A stretch of 64,000 bases of DNA from Chryseobacterium hagamense (GCF_007991455.1 NZ_BJYJ01000001.1:186001-250000); one strand, 5' to 3'; shown: positions 45,631-54,638, counted from the stretch's first letter. Notes: generated from the letters alone by a model not told the origin. Numbers and translations: made by a program.

Positions 45631-46077
45631 TTAGTATTTTTCAATCAGGTAATGGTAGGCCTTCAGGTATTTGTTGAACCTCTTGATATCTTTCGGCGTC
45701 AGTTCCCGGGTTACCCTTCGCAAATCCATATTATCGCGCAGGTCATTCAGCTTTACGGCAACGGCCAGGGGCGATCTTTCGGTTCTTTTCACAAAATCAT
45801 CATATTCCTCTTCAGGATCGAATTTGGTCAGGCAGCTGATGGCAAAAATGATATATTCGGGGAAGCCTTCGTCGCGCAGGTAATCCAGGCTGAATTCCTG
45901 GGGATGGTCTTCTACGACGTCGTGCAGTACGCCTACAATTTTTTCATCCATGGTCTTTCCGTATTCCATGACACGCATTACATGGGCAATGTAGGGAGCA
46001 TGGTATTTATCGGTCTGCCCTTTATGTGCTTTGTCGGCAATTTTTATGGCTCTGTTGAGCAGTTCTTCTTTTGTCAT
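45631..46077 (-). CDS. HD-domain phosphohydrolase (RelA/SpoT hydrolase-like)
   Basis: A 148-residue protein from the ATG at 46077 (MTKEELLNRAIKIA). A reading from 46116 is rejected because the -7 box TATTTTTG at 46096-46103 would lie within it. The HD superfamily metal motif appears as AHKGQTDKYHAPYIAHVMRV and VLHDVVEDHP, with a later KLNDLRDNMD, as in the hydrolase domain of RelA/SpoT and MESH1-like small alarmone hydrolases. It could degrade (p)ppGpp, but this is inferred from the fold only. There is no synthetase domain. It is encoded alone. Confidence 0.82.
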   Translation of the reverse strand: MTKEELLNRAIKIADKAHKGQTDKYHAPYIAHVMRVMEYGKTMDEKIVGVLHDVVEDHPQEFSLDYLRDEGFPEYIIFAISCLTKFDPEEEYDDFVKRTERSPLAVAVKLNDLRDNMDLRRVTRELTPKDIKRFNKYLKAYHYLIEKY

Positions 46078-46095
46078 GATCTTTACAGTAGACTG

Positions 46096-46103
46096 CAAAA
46101 ATA
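46096..46103 (-). promoter_or_regulatory. -7 box TATTTTTG for HD-domain gene
   Basis: A full TAnnTTTG match on the minus strand, 18 bp upstream of ATG 46077; it decides the start codon. Confidence 0.6.
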
Positions 46104-46236
46104 AAAAATGCTCCAAAATTACAGGGCATTTTTATCTATTATTTTAGTCGGCCTTAATCTTTGCATCAGCTCATTTATTCCGGGTTATCTTTTAGCGATA
46201 AAATTCCTCTTTTGATTAGTGAAAAGAGATACCGCG

Positions 46237-46554
46237 TTATTTGCCCCTGGACTTGGGAAAATTATCCGCTTTTCGCGTCTGAAGTTCTTCCGGCTTCATG
46301 GCATTAAGCATCCTGTAATCCGTTCGGTCGGTTCCGGTATCCTTTAAGCTGGAATATTCAGCCCCTTCAGAAGGTTTTGCAGTGGGCATATTGTAAAAAT
46401 TTTTCTCCTGATCTGTCGGTCCTATCGTATCTCCGATGCACTTATTCTTTTTATTAAGCGTATCATTTGGTACAATAAATGGCTTCAATTCTTTTCTCTG
46501 GGCAAAACAGGAAACCGAAACAGACAGTAAAATAGGAAACAACAACTTTTTCAT
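46237..46554 (-). CDS. Small secreted hypothetical protein
   Basis: A 105-residue protein with signal peptide MKKLLFPILLSVSVSCFAQ (cleavage after FAQ likely; the Cys at 16 is not in a good lipobox). The mature part is short, polar and low in predicted structure (NDTLNKKNKCIGDTIGPTDQEKNFYNMPTAKPSEGAEYSS). I do not recognise a family. Flavobacteria commonly carry such short exported proteins. It stands alone between the HD-domain gene and the beta-oxidation operon. Confidence 0.65.
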   Translation of the reverse strand: MKKLLFPILLSVSVSCFAQRKELKPFIVPNDTLNKKNKCIGDTIGPTDQEKNFYNMPTAKPSEGAEYSSLKDTGTDRTDYRMLNAMKPEELQTRKADNFPKSRGK

Positions 46555-46763
46555 TATATATTTTTTAAATTGAGCTATGATTAAAGACCGTTCAATGCTG
46601 GTTTTTATTACACGGAAAAATATTTGATCGGCTAAAGTAAAACAAATAAAAAAATATTTAACCTCGTTCCTGCCGGTCAGATTAGGGAGAAATATAATTT
46701 AAGCCACTATTGCTGTAAGGGGGTTAAAGCAAACTAATCAAAAGTCTTTTTTAAAAACAAAAA

Positions 46764-46783
46764 CGCCTCAGATCACTGAGGCG
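46764..46783 (-). terminator. Terminator of the beta-oxidation operon
   Basis: CGCCTCAG (46764-46771) pairs with CTGAGGCG (46776-46783) over ATCA. On the minus strand it is followed by TTTTTGTTTTT, 28 bp after the acyl-CoA dehydrogenase stop. Confidence 0.85.
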
Positions 46784-46811
46784 CTTTGAAATCAAATTTA
46801 TATATAAAAGA

Positions 46812-48590
46812 CTAATAAGTTCCTTTATTAATGTAGTGGGCGGCAATTTTTTCCGTTAATGCCACTACGTTCGGGTGGTTGGTATATTTGGTAAACCTTC
46901 TCAGTCCGGAAAGCATCATTCGTTGTTCATCGCCTTCTGCGAATGAAATAATTCCTTCTTTAGCTGCAACGGTGATTTTTTCTACCGCTTTATAAAGATT
47001 CAGCTGGGCCATTGCGGCCTCTACAGATTCCGGAGCCGAATGCTTTTCAGCCCTGAGAACTGAAGATTCCGCCATGTAGATCTGGTTCAGGATTTCGGAA
47101 GCATTTAGCAAAAGGTGCTGCTGCTTTTCAATATCCATCATGTATTTCTGAAGGGCCGCTCCGGAAACCATCAGGAAAACTTTCTTCAGGTTGGCGATAA
47201 TTGCCTTTTCCTCACTCATGAAAGCAGAATAATCCGGGACGTCAAAGGAAGGAATTCCCATCAGCTCTTTACCAATGGCCATTGCCGGAGACAAGAGATC
47301 CAGTTCTCCTTTCATGGCTCTCTTGATCAGCATTCCTACGGCAAGCAGCCTGTTGATTTCATTGGTTCCTTCGTAAATCCTGGAAATCCGTGAATCTCTC
47401 CATGCCGATTCCATCGGGGTATCTTCAGAGAATCCCATTCCACCGTACACCTGGATTCCTTCGTCCGCTGTATGCTGGGCTAAATCTGAAACAAAAACTT
47501 TCAGGATAGAACATTCCACTGCAAATTCTTCCACGCCTTTCAGCTCTGCCGCCTGGTGATCCATTCCGCCGGCTACCAGTTCATCAATTTTATCCTGGAT
47601 GTCTTTTGCGGCTCTGTAAGATCCGGCTTCACTTACGTAAACCCCGGTTGCCATTTCGGCAATTTTCTTTCTGATCGCTCCAAAAGTGGAAATGGAAACG
47701 CCGAACTGTTTTCTCTCGTTTGAATACTGAATGGAATGGTTCAGGATTCTTCTCTGTGCATCCAGACACGCTGCCGCCAGCTTGATACGGCCTACGTTCA
47801 GGGCATTCAGTGCGATTTTGAAACCGTTGTTTCTTTCGCCCAGAAGGTTCTCTACCGGAACCTTCATGTCGTTGAAGAAAACCTGTCGGGTAGAGGAGGC
47901 CCGGATTCCCAGTTTGTGCTCTTCTTCACCGAAAGTCAGGCTTTCAGGATTTTCCAGTTCGGAACGGTTGATTACAAAGCCGGTAATGTTTTTATCGTCG
48001 TCTATTTTAGCGAATAAAGTAAAAGTATCGGCGAACCCTGCATTGGAAATCCACATCTTCTGTCCGTTGATGAGGTAATGTTTTCCGTCTTCAGATAATC
48101 TGGCTCTCGTTTTACCTGAATTGGCATCAGAACCTGCATCCGGCTCCGTTAAGCAGTAAGCGCCGAATTTTGTACCGGCTGCCAGGTCAGGAAGATACTT
48201 CTGCTTCTGCGCTTCGGTTCCGTACAATACGATCGGTAGGGTTCCGATTCCCGTATGTGCTCCATAGGCTGTTGCCAGAGACCCTGTAGCTCCGGAAATA
48301 TAATCGCAGGCCAGCATGGTCGTTACGAATCCCATTCCCAGGCCGCCGTATTCTTCGGGAACAGCAATTCCCAGCATTCCCATTCCGCCGAGCTTACGCA
48401 TTACTTCCTCCGTTAGCGCATAATCTTTTTTCTCGAAGCGCTCCTTTTGAGGAACCACTTCACGGTCAATAAATTCCTTCGCAGAATCGCGAAGCATTTT
48501 CTGTTCTTCATTCAGCTCTTCAAGACTGAAGATTTCGTTTGCAGGAATTTCCCTGATCAGGAATTCACCACCTTTTACTATATTTCCCAT
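46812..48590 (-). CDS. Acyl-CoA dehydrogenase (long-chain, VLCAD-like), last gene of fad operon
   Basis: A 592-residue FAD enzyme, longer than the 380-residue standard because of a C-terminal extension as in very-long-chain acyl-CoA dehydrogenases. It shows AYCLTEPDAGSDANSGKTRA for FAD contact, MWISNAGFADTFTLFAK, and the catalytic Glu in SRIYEGTNEINRLL. Residues about 430-592 are an extra helical domain. It performs the first oxidation of beta-oxidation. It lies after the thiolase on the minus strand, 111 bp away, and completes the set with marR, hydratase/dehydrogenase and thiolase. Confidence 0.92.
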   Translation of the reverse strand: MGNIVKGGEFLIREIPANEIFSLEELNEEQKMLRDSAKEFIDREVVPQKERFEKKDYALTEEVMRKLGGMGMLGIAVPEEYGGLGMGFVTTMLACDYISGATGSLATAYGAHTGIGTLPIVLYGTEAQKQKYLPDLAAGTKFGAYCLTEPDAGSDANSGKTRARLSEDGKHYLINGQKMWISNAGFADTFTLFAKIDDDKNITGFVINRSELENPESLTFGEEEHKLGIRASSTRQVFFNDMKVPVENLLGERNNGFKIALNALNVGRIKLAAACLDAQRRILNHSIQYSNERKQFGVSISTFGAIRKKIAEMATGVYVSEAGSYRAAKDIQDKIDELVAGGMDHQAAELKGVEEFAVECSILKVFVSDLAQHTADEGIQVYGGMGFSEDTPMESAWRDSRISRIYEGTNEINRLLAVGMLIKRAMKGELDLLSPAMAIGKELMGIPSFDVPDYSAFMSEEKAIIANLKKVFLMVSGAALQKYMMDIEKQQHLLLNASEILNQIYMAESSVLRAEKHSAPESVEAAMAQLNLYKAVEKITVAAKEGIISFAEGDEQRMMLSGLRRFTKYTNHPNVVALTEKIAAHYINKGTY

Positions 48591-48701
48591 TTAATACTGT
48601 TTTTATTTTAATTTTAAATTGTCAATGCAGAAACAACCGCTTTTCATCCACAATAAAAGCTAAATGATTTTAACTCTGCATGATCTCTTTGTTTTTTTTA
48701 A

Positions 48702-49880
48702 TTAAAGTAATTCAAAAATACTGGCTGCTCCCTGACCGGTTCCTACGCACATGGTCACCAGACCATATTTGTTTCCGCGTTTTCTCATCTCATCAAGCAG
48801 CTGAACCGTCAGTTTGGTTCCGGTACATCCCAGCGGGTGACCTAAAGCGATGGCGCCTCCGTTAACGTTTAGAATATCAGGATTTAAATCCAACTCTTTT
48901 TTTATAGCTACGGATTGGGACGCAAAAGCCTCATTCATTTCGATCAGCTCAATATCCTTCAGTTTCAGTCCCGCCTGTTTTAATGCTTTCGGAATCGCGT
49001 AAAGCGGACCCATTCCCATAATTCTCGGCTCGAGACCGGCAGCAGCGTAGGAAACCAGTCTGGCTTCCGGCTGTAATCCGAGTTCTTTTACCATTTCTTC
49101 ACTCATTACGACTACAAAAGCCGCTCCGTCACTCATCTGAGACGAGTTTCCTGCCGTTACGCTTCCGCCGTTCGCAAAAACGGGCTTCAGTTTGGCAAGG
49201 CCTTCCAGGGATGTATCTGCTCTCGGGCCTTCATCCACGGCGAAGTCAAACTTCTTGGTCTGTATTTTTTGGTTTTCATCCAGAAAATTATATTCTACGG
49301 GAACCGGAACGATCTGACTTGCAAATCTGCCTTCCTGATTAGCTTTTAATGCCTTTCTGTGAGATTCAAAGGCAAATGCGTCCTGTTCTTCTCTGGTAAT
49401 GTTATACTGTTTGGCCACTTCTTCTGCAGTGTAGCCCATGCCCCAGTAATAATCGGGGTTTGTTTTGGCAATATCCGTTTCCGGTACCGGCTTGTAACCG
49501 CCCATCGGAATATAGGACATGGATTCCGTACCGCCTGCAATGATACAGTCGGCCATACCGGCCTGGATTTTTGCGGAAGCAATGGCAATCGCTTCACTTC
49601 CTGATGCACAATACCTGTTGACGGTAACGCCCGGAACTTTGTCGGTATTCAATCCCATCAGCGAAATCAGACGCGCTACATTCAGTCCCTGTTCTGCTTC
49701 CGGCATGGCATTTCCTACGATCAGGTCATCCACTTTGTTTTTATCCAGTTGCGGAAGCTCGGCCATTAATTTTTCAATTACGGTAGCGGCCATTATGTCG
49801 GGTCTTGTAAACCGTAAACTTCCTTTTGGTGCTTTTCCAACGGCGGTTCTGAACCCTTTTACTATATATGCTGTTTTCAT
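48702..49880 (-). CDS. fadA: Acetyl-CoA acyltransferase (thiolase)
   Basis: A 392-residue thiolase of standard length. The nucleophile Cys91 is in NRYCASGSEAI. The C-terminal motifs are NVNGGAIALGHPLGCTG (catalytic His) and GLVTMCVGTGQGAASIFE (second Cys). GGTESMSYIPMGGYKP is the family loop. In the beta-oxidation operon it most likely acts in the degradative direction, cleaving 3-ketoacyl-CoA to acetyl-CoA. A four-helix-bundle gene separates it from the upstream hydratase/dehydrogenase. Confidence 0.94.
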   Translation of the reverse strand: MKTAYIVKGFRTAVGKAPKGSLRFTRPDIMAATVIEKLMAELPQLDKNKVDDLIVGNAMPEAEQGLNVARLISLMGLNTDKVPGVTVNRYCASGSEAIAIASAKIQAGMADCIIAGGTESMSYIPMGGYKPVPETDIAKTNPDYYWGMGYTAEEVAKQYNITREEQDAFAFESHRKALKANQEGRFASQIVPVPVEYNFLDENQKIQTKKFDFAVDEGPRADTSLEGLAKLKPVFANGGSVTAGNSSQMSDGAAFVVVMSEEMVKELGLQPEARLVSYAAAGLEPRIMGMGPLYAIPKALKQAGLKLKDIELIEMNEAFASQSVAIKKELDLNPDILNVNGGAIALGHPLGCTGTKLTVQLLDEMRKRGNKYGLVTMCVGTGQGAASIFELL

Positions 49881-49926
49881 AAATTGTATAATGTATTAAT
49901 GTATGATGTACAATGTATTTCTAGTC

Positions 49927-50280
49927 TTAACTTGAGTAAACTTTTTTCAGTTTTATAATCATATTTTGTATATGCTGTATTTCAATTAACGTTTTCTGGA
50001 ATTTACCTTCCGCAAAAAATTCACATTCCTTTGCGATGATAATCTGGGTTTCAAATTCAAAAGAAGAACCTAAAGCAATATTTAAAAAATGTGAGAACTG
50101 AGCATTGGTATCTCTGCCTGCTCCTTCCGCTATATTGGATGGAATTGAATATAAACATCTTCTTGATTGAGCAATTAAACCAAATAGCTTATCTTTAGGA
50201 AATTCTTTCGAAAAGAAATAATAGATTTTACAAAGCTGAATAGATTTTTTCCAAACTTCTAATTGCCTAAAATCATGCAT
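49927..50280 (-). CDS. Four-helix-bundle protein (S23/IVS family)
   Basis: A 117-residue protein with the family start MHDFRQLEVWKKSIQLCKIYYFFSKEFPKDKLFGLIAQSRRCLYSIPSNIAEGAGR. It is predicted as an antiparallel four-helix bundle that oligomerises. The first family members were found in 23S rRNA intervening sequences; stand-alone copies are common in Bacteroidota. Here it sits inside the beta-oxidation operon, between the thiolase and the hydratase/dehydrogenase, 46 bp from each. Function is unknown. It is AT-richer than its neighbours, suggesting later insertion. Confidence 0.88.
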   Translation of the reverse strand: MHDFRQLEVWKKSIQLCKIYYFFSKEFPKDKLFGLIAQSRRCLYSIPSNIAEGAGRDTNAQFSHFLNIALGSSFEFETQIIIAKECEFFAEGKFQKTLIEIQHIQNMIIKLKKVYSS

Positions 50281-50326
50281 ATTAAAATACTCTTTACGTT
50301 AATACTTTTTACATTTTACAAATAAT

Positions 50327-52720
50327 CTAGTTTCTCAATGGTTTTCCATTCTGTAACATGTACTGGATTCTTTCCAATGTTTTTCTTTCCCCGCAAAGCT
50401 GCAGGAAAGTCTCTCTTTCGAGATTAAGCAGATACTGCTCGGTAACCACGGTTTCTTCGGAAAGATTTCCTCCGACCATAACATTGGCCAGTTTATCGGC
50501 AATCTTTTTGTCATGCTCGGAAATATAGTTTCCGGTAAGCATCTGGTCGGTTCCGACGTAGAACATTCCGAGGGCATCTTTCCCTAAAACTTTTACCTTT
50601 TGCTCGATAGGCTGGGTATAGCCGTGTTCGGCTAAGCTTTTTGCCAGCATTTTTGCGGTCATGATCTGGTTCCTCTTATCTACGGAAACGATGTCCTTTC
50701 CATGCTCGAGAATTCCCATGTCGTAGGCTTCGTAGGCAGACGTGGCCACTTTACCCATCGCAATATTCATAAAGGCTTCCCGTAGACGGTTGTTCTTAAC
50801 ATCATCTTTATGGAATTCCCTCGATGTTCTCAGGGTAAGCTCTTTGGTACCGCCACCACCCGGAATTACTCCGACTCCTGTTTCTACCAGTCCGATATAG
50901 GTTTCTGCTGCGGCAACCACACGGTCGGCATGCATTGTCATTTCACATCCGCCGCCTAAAGTCATACCGTGAGGAGCAACCACAACCGGAACAGAGGAGT
51001 AGCGTACCCGCATCATGGATTTCTGGAAATAAGCGATCGCCATATTCAGATCGTCCCAGTCCTGTTCGATGGCCATCATCAGAATCATGGCCAGGTTGGC
51101 TCCCACGGAGAAATTGGTTCCCTGGTTACCGATAACAAGACCGTCGTATTCTTTTTCGGCGAGATCGATGGCCCGGTTTAATCCATCCAGGACTTCACCC
51201 CCTAAAGAATTCATCTTTGAACGGATTTCAAAGTTGATGATGCCGTCGCCCAGATCTTCAATTGCCACTCCGGAATTGCTCCAAAGGGTTTTGTTTTTCC
51301 GGATATTGTCTAAAATGATCAGTGAATCCTGCCCCGGGATTTTGCCGTATTCACCTGAGTTTTTATCAACATAAATACTTTGTCCGTCTTCATTTACCTT
51401 ATAAAAGGTTTCCACATTCTTCACCCAGTCCGATACGTCGTAGCCGGCATCCTCAGCAAGCTCAATACCTTTTTGAACACCAACGGCATCCCAGATTTCA
51501 AACGGTCCGTTTTCCCATCCGAAACCTGCTTTCATGGCATCATCGATCTTGTATACCTCATCGGAGATTTCAGGGACTTTATGTGAAACGTAAGCGAACA
51601 GGGCACCCAGTGATTTCCGGTAAAGTTCTCCGGCCTTATCTTTACCGCCGATCAACACTTTAAAACGGTCGATCGGTTTGTCTATGTTTTTAGTCAGTTC
51701 CAGGGTCGGGAAGGAAGATTTTCCCTGCAGCTCATAATCCATGGTATCCAGGTTCAACCCATGGATTTCGGACTTGCCGTCTGCATTTTTCACTTTCTTA
51801 TAAAAACCCTGCTGGGTTTTGGAACCCAGCCATTTGTTATCCACCATCTTCTGGATATACCCCGGAAGAGCGAATACATCATTAAAATTATTAGCTTCCG
51901 CACCGCTCTGGCGTACGCCGTTGGCTACCATAACCAAAGTATCCAGACCAACCACGTCCGCTGTCCTGAATGTTGCTGATTTCGGACGCCCGATAACCGG
52001 TCCTGTCAGTTTATCAACTTCGGAAACCGTCAATCCTAACTTCTGTACATTATGAAGCAGATCCATCATAGAAAACACTCCGATTCTGTTGGCAATGAAC
52101 GCAGGGGTATCTTTCGCCAGAACCGTTGTTTTTCCAAGGAATTTTGCACCGTAGTTCATGTAAAACTCGATTACTTCGGGAAGGGTATCGTGGGTTGGGA
52201 TCACCTCCAGTAAGGGAAGGTAACGCACCGGATTAAAGAAATGGGTTCCTGCAAAATACTGTTTGAAGTCCTCGCTTCTTCCTTCCGTTAAGAAGTGAAT
52301 CGGAATTCCGGAGGTATTGGAAGAAATTAAAGTTCCCGGTTTTCTGAACTGTTCTATTTTTTCGTAAACGGATTTTTTGATGTCCAGTTTTTCTACGACG
52401 ACCTCGATAATCCAGTCCGTATTTTTTATTTTAGGCAAATCATCATTAAAGTTTCCGACGGTAATTCTATCTGCGAATTTCGGCGAATAGAGCAGTGCCG
52501 GACTTGCTTTCTTCAGTTTTTCAAAATTTTCTGAAGCAATCCTGTTTCTTACCGTTTTGTCGTCTCTGGTTAAACCTTTTTTCTGTTCTGCTTCGTTCAG
52601 CTCAAAAGGAACAATATCGAGCAGCGATACCTGGACGCCGATATTGGCAAAATGCGCCGCAATACCGCTTCCCATAATTCCTGAACCAAGAACGGTCACG
52701 TGTTTGATTCTTCTTTTCAT
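50327..52720 (-). CDS. Fused 3-hydroxyacyl-CoA dehydrogenase / enoyl-CoA hydratase
   Basis: A 797-residue bifunctional enzyme. The NAD-binding dehydrogenase comes first (VTVLGSGIMGSGIAAHFANIG; GTHFFNPVRYLPLLEVIPT) with its C-terminal dimerisation repeats (about 190-430). The crotonase-like hydratase is at the C-terminus (about 480-790; oxyanion-hole segment HGMTLGGGCEMTMHADR, and ETGVGVIPGGGGTKELTLR). This order is the reverse of E. coli FadB, where hydratase precedes dehydrogenase. It catalyses the two middle steps of beta-oxidation. It is 80 bp downstream of marR and probably shares its promoter. Confidence 0.93.
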   Translation of the reverse strand: MKRRIKHVTVLGSGIMGSGIAAHFANIGVQVSLLDIVPFELNEAEQKKGLTRDDKTVRNRIASENFEKLKKASPALLYSPKFADRITVGNFNDDLPKIKNTDWIIEVVVEKLDIKKSVYEKIEQFRKPGTLISSNTSGIPIHFLTEGRSEDFKQYFAGTHFFNPVRYLPLLEVIPTHDTLPEVIEFYMNYGAKFLGKTTVLAKDTPAFIANRIGVFSMMDLLHNVQKLGLTVSEVDKLTGPVIGRPKSATFRTADVVGLDTLVMVANGVRQSGAEANNFNDVFALPGYIQKMVDNKWLGSKTQQGFYKKVKNADGKSEIHGLNLDTMDYELQGKSSFPTLELTKNIDKPIDRFKVLIGGKDKAGELYRKSLGALFAYVSHKVPEISDEVYKIDDAMKAGFGWENGPFEIWDAVGVQKGIELAEDAGYDVSDWVKNVETFYKVNEDGQSIYVDKNSGEYGKIPGQDSLIILDNIRKNKTLWSNSGVAIEDLGDGIINFEIRSKMNSLGGEVLDGLNRAIDLAEKEYDGLVIGNQGTNFSVGANLAMILMMAIEQDWDDLNMAIAYFQKSMMRVRYSSVPVVVAPHGMTLGGGCEMTMHADRVVAAAETYIGLVETGVGVIPGGGGTKELTLRTSREFHKDDVKNNRLREAFMNIAMGKVATSAYEAYDMGILEHGKDIVSVDKRNQIMTAKMLAKSLAEHGYTQPIEQKVKVLGKDALGMFYVGTDQMLTGNYISEHDKKIADKLANVMVGGNLSEETVVTEQYLLNLERETFLQLCGERKTLERIQYMLQNGKPLRN

Positions 52721-52800
52721 TAATATTTATTTTTAGTTATTATCTGTATAATAAAGTTCGCCTGTCCAGTTCCTCTCTAATCTGATGAGGAATGACAAGC

Positions 52801-53253
52801 TTATTTTTTGTTGTTGATATCCGATGCGATTTTCATTATCTCACTCATAACTTCCTTGAAGGTTTCGAGTTTATCCGGTGATATCTTCTCCATGACCTTC
52901 TTATTGAAGTTGACAACTACCTCTTTAGACATGTTTCTGGAGTTGAGGCCTTTATCCGTAAGTTTGATAATGACTTCCCGCTTATCGGTGGTGGTCTTTT
53001 CTTTATAGATATAGCCGTTATCTTCGAGGAGTTTGATAATTCTGGTGAGGGAAGTAGGCTCAATTGCCATTTTCGGGCCGAGATTGGTACTTCTTGTTCC
53101 TTCTTTAGGATCAATTTTTAAAAGAGTAAGGGCCTGGACCGCCGTAGAATCATGTTCCTGGGCCAGTTCGGTATACATTTTGGAAACAGCCAGCCAGGTC
53201 TGCTTTAAGATTAAATCTACGTTCTCTATTTTTTCTTTATTATTATCCATCAT
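52801..53253 (-). CDS. MarR-family regulator of the beta-oxidation operon
   Basis: A 150-residue winged-helix regulator. LTLLKIDPKEGTRSTNLGPKMAIEPTSLTRIIKLLEDNGYIYKEKTTTDKREVIIKLTDKG holds the MarR recognition helix and the DxR wing motif. It is the first gene of the minus-strand fad operon. Two palindromic sites upstream (53289-53306, 53371-53390) have the length and symmetry of MarR operators, and one overlaps the predicted promoter. Repression relieved by fatty acid or acyl-CoA is the expected but inferred logic. Confidence 0.9.
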   Translation of the reverse strand: MMDNNKEKIENVDLILKQTWLAVSKMYTELAQEHDSTAVQALTLLKIDPKEGTRSTNLGPKMAIEPTSLTRIIKLLEDNGYIYKEKTTTDKREVIIKLTDKGLNSRNMSKEVVVNFNKKVMEKISPDKLETFKEVMSEIMKIASDINNKK

Positions 53254-53275
53254 TTTTTACTGAATGGTTCTAAAC

Positions 53276-53283
53276 CAAATTTA
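53276..53283 (-). promoter_or_regulatory. fad operon -7 box TAAATTTG
   Basis: A full TAnnTTTG match on the minus strand, 22 bp upstream of the marR ATG. Palindrome 1 lies immediately upstream, in the -33/-7 spacer. Confidence 0.6.
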
Positions 53284-53288
53284 GTAAA

Positions 53289-53306
53289 TATTATGCATGC
53301 ATAGTA
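53289..53306. promoter_or_regulatory. Candidate MarR operator 1
   Basis: TATTATGCATGCATAGTA contains the perfect 12-bp palindrome TATGCATGCATA (53292-53303). It lies between the predicted -33 and -7 positions of the fad promoter, where a bound dimer would block RNA polymerase. Confidence 0.6.
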
Positions 53307-53370
53307 TTTATTTGCGTTAAAATTTGTTAATAAAATGAAAATGAGGATGTTAATTAATATGAGAAGCATA

Positions 53371-53390
53371 ATATTATGCATGCATAATAT
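53371..53390. promoter_or_regulatory. Candidate MarR operator 2
   Basis: ATATTATGCATGCATAATAT is a perfect 20-bp palindrome with the same TATGCATGCATA core as operator 1, 83 bp away centre to centre (about eight helical turns). Confidence 0.65.
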
Positions 53391-53416
53391 ATGAGTTATT
53401 TAAACTAAAGCCCTGA

Positions 53417-54340
53417 TTAATGAATGGTTTTCACGAATTTAACGATTTCTTCAAAAGATTCGCATTGCTGCAACAGGTGACCGGAGGTAACCAGCCAAAT
53501 ATCATTCCGGAATTCAAATTGTAGTGAAGAAAGGTCTTTTCGAAAGTTTTTCTGAAGCAGGGAATACAGCATTTCTTTATAAGTATCCGGCGCTTTGATC
53601 AAGGGAGGGACAAAATTCTCGTTGATCTCAAAAAGAGTGGGATTAAGCAATTCATCATGCCTTAGCAGAACATCTTCCACAATCCCCGAGTATAATTGTC
53701 CTTCTTTCACATACCAGATCTTATCGGCAAACTCTTTAGCGAGGCGCCAGTCGTGGGAAGAGAAAAGGATGAGCTTGTTTTGCTCTTTCGCCAGTTTTCT
53801 GAGGGTTTTGAGAATGATGATCTTATTTTTTTCATCCAGATGGGTCGTCGGCTCATCCAGGATAATGATCGGGGAGTTTTGGGTTATGGCCCTTCCGATA
53901 AATGCTTTCTGAAGGTTACCGTCCGAAAGGTTTTTCAGCAGCGTATCTTTATACTGTAAAAGATCCAGTTCCCGGATGATCCGGGAAACCTCCTCACGGT
54001 CTTCTTTTTTCAGTTCAAAATAAAAAGGATAATAAATATATTTCCCCAGCGAAATCAGGTCTTCCACCGTGTAATTCTGCGGAACCGGAGCAGTTGAAAA
54101 AACCACGGCAATCTGTTCTGCAATTTCCTTTACGGAAAAGTGCCTGATGTTTTTATCCTCAATAAAAATGTCTCCATCAAGCAAATCAGTCTGATTTAGG
54201 ATCGATTTGATTAAAGTGGTTTTCCCCACACCGTTGTCTCCGATCAGCAGGCATACTTCTCCCAGATGCAGATGGGCATCTGCTTTTGAAATTAAGTTTT
54301 TATTATAGCCAATGTCTGCCTGTTTAATTATTAAATGCAT
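53417..54340 (-). CDS. ABC transporter ATP-binding protein (FecE-like)
   Basis: A 307-residue ATPase with Walker A GDNGVGKTTLIK, the variant signature LSDGNLQKAFIGRA, Walker B IIILDEPTTHLD and switch His in LFSSHDWRL. It is longer than FecE/FhuC (about 255 residues), with an extra C-terminal region of unknown use after residue 240. It serves the FecCD-type permease encoded upstream on the same strand and likely imports an iron chelate, heme or corrinoid. Its start overlaps the preceding small membrane-protein gene by 17 bp, indicating translational coupling. Confidence 0.87.
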   Translation of the reverse strand: MHLIIKQADIGYNKNLISKADAHLHLGEVCLLIGDNGVGKTTLIKSILNQTDLLDGDIFIEDKNIRHFSVKEIAEQIAVVFSTAPVPQNYTVEDLISLGKYIYYPFYFELKKEDREEVSRIIRELDLLQYKDTLLKNLSDGNLQKAFIGRAITQNSPIIILDEPTTHLDEKNKIIILKTLRKLAKEQNKLILFSSHDWRLAKEFADKIWYVKEGQLYSGIVEDVLLRHDELLNPTLFEINENFVPPLIKAPDTYKEMLYSLLQKNFRKDLSSLQFEFRNDIWLVTSGHLLQQCESFEEIVKFVKTIH

Positions 54341-54638
54341 TACTTAAATAGAAACGATTAGGAAAAAAAATTATAGTAGGAACCATACTAAAAATAAAAT
54401 ATAGAAATTTATGCTTCCTGACTTTCCATAAGCTATATACTCCTAAGATTAAGGATCCCCAAAATGCTGAAGATATTGCTATCATAAACCACCAATTACA
54501 ACTGAATGAATATATCCAATGTTTTTCCTGATCTATTCTGAACATTTTTGAATATTCTAAGAGCCAAAAGCTTACTACAAACAAAATAATGTTTGCTGCA
54601 ATCAGTTGTTTCTGCTTTATCTCTATATTCATAATCAC
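54324..54638 (-). CDS. Small membrane protein, unknown
   Basis: A 104-residue hydrophobic protein with about three membrane helices (LIAANIILFVVSFWLLEY; WWFMIAISSAFWGSLILGVYSLW; FLYFIFSMVPTIIFF). It sits between the permease and ATPase genes and overlaps the ATPase start by 17 bp. It could be an accessory subunit of the transporter or an insertion. No family is recognised. AT-rich codon use differs from the permease gene upstream. Confidence 0.6.
   Translation of the reverse strand: MIMNIEIKQKQLIAANIILFVVSFWLLEYSKMFRIDQEKHWIYSFSCNWWFMIAISSAFWGSLILGVYSLWKVRKHKFLYFIFSMVPTIIFFPNRFYLSNAFNN

Noticed and set aside
49927-50280. rRNA intervening sequence
   Set aside because: The protein belongs to the S23 family but there is no rRNA here; it is a stand-alone gene between fad genes.
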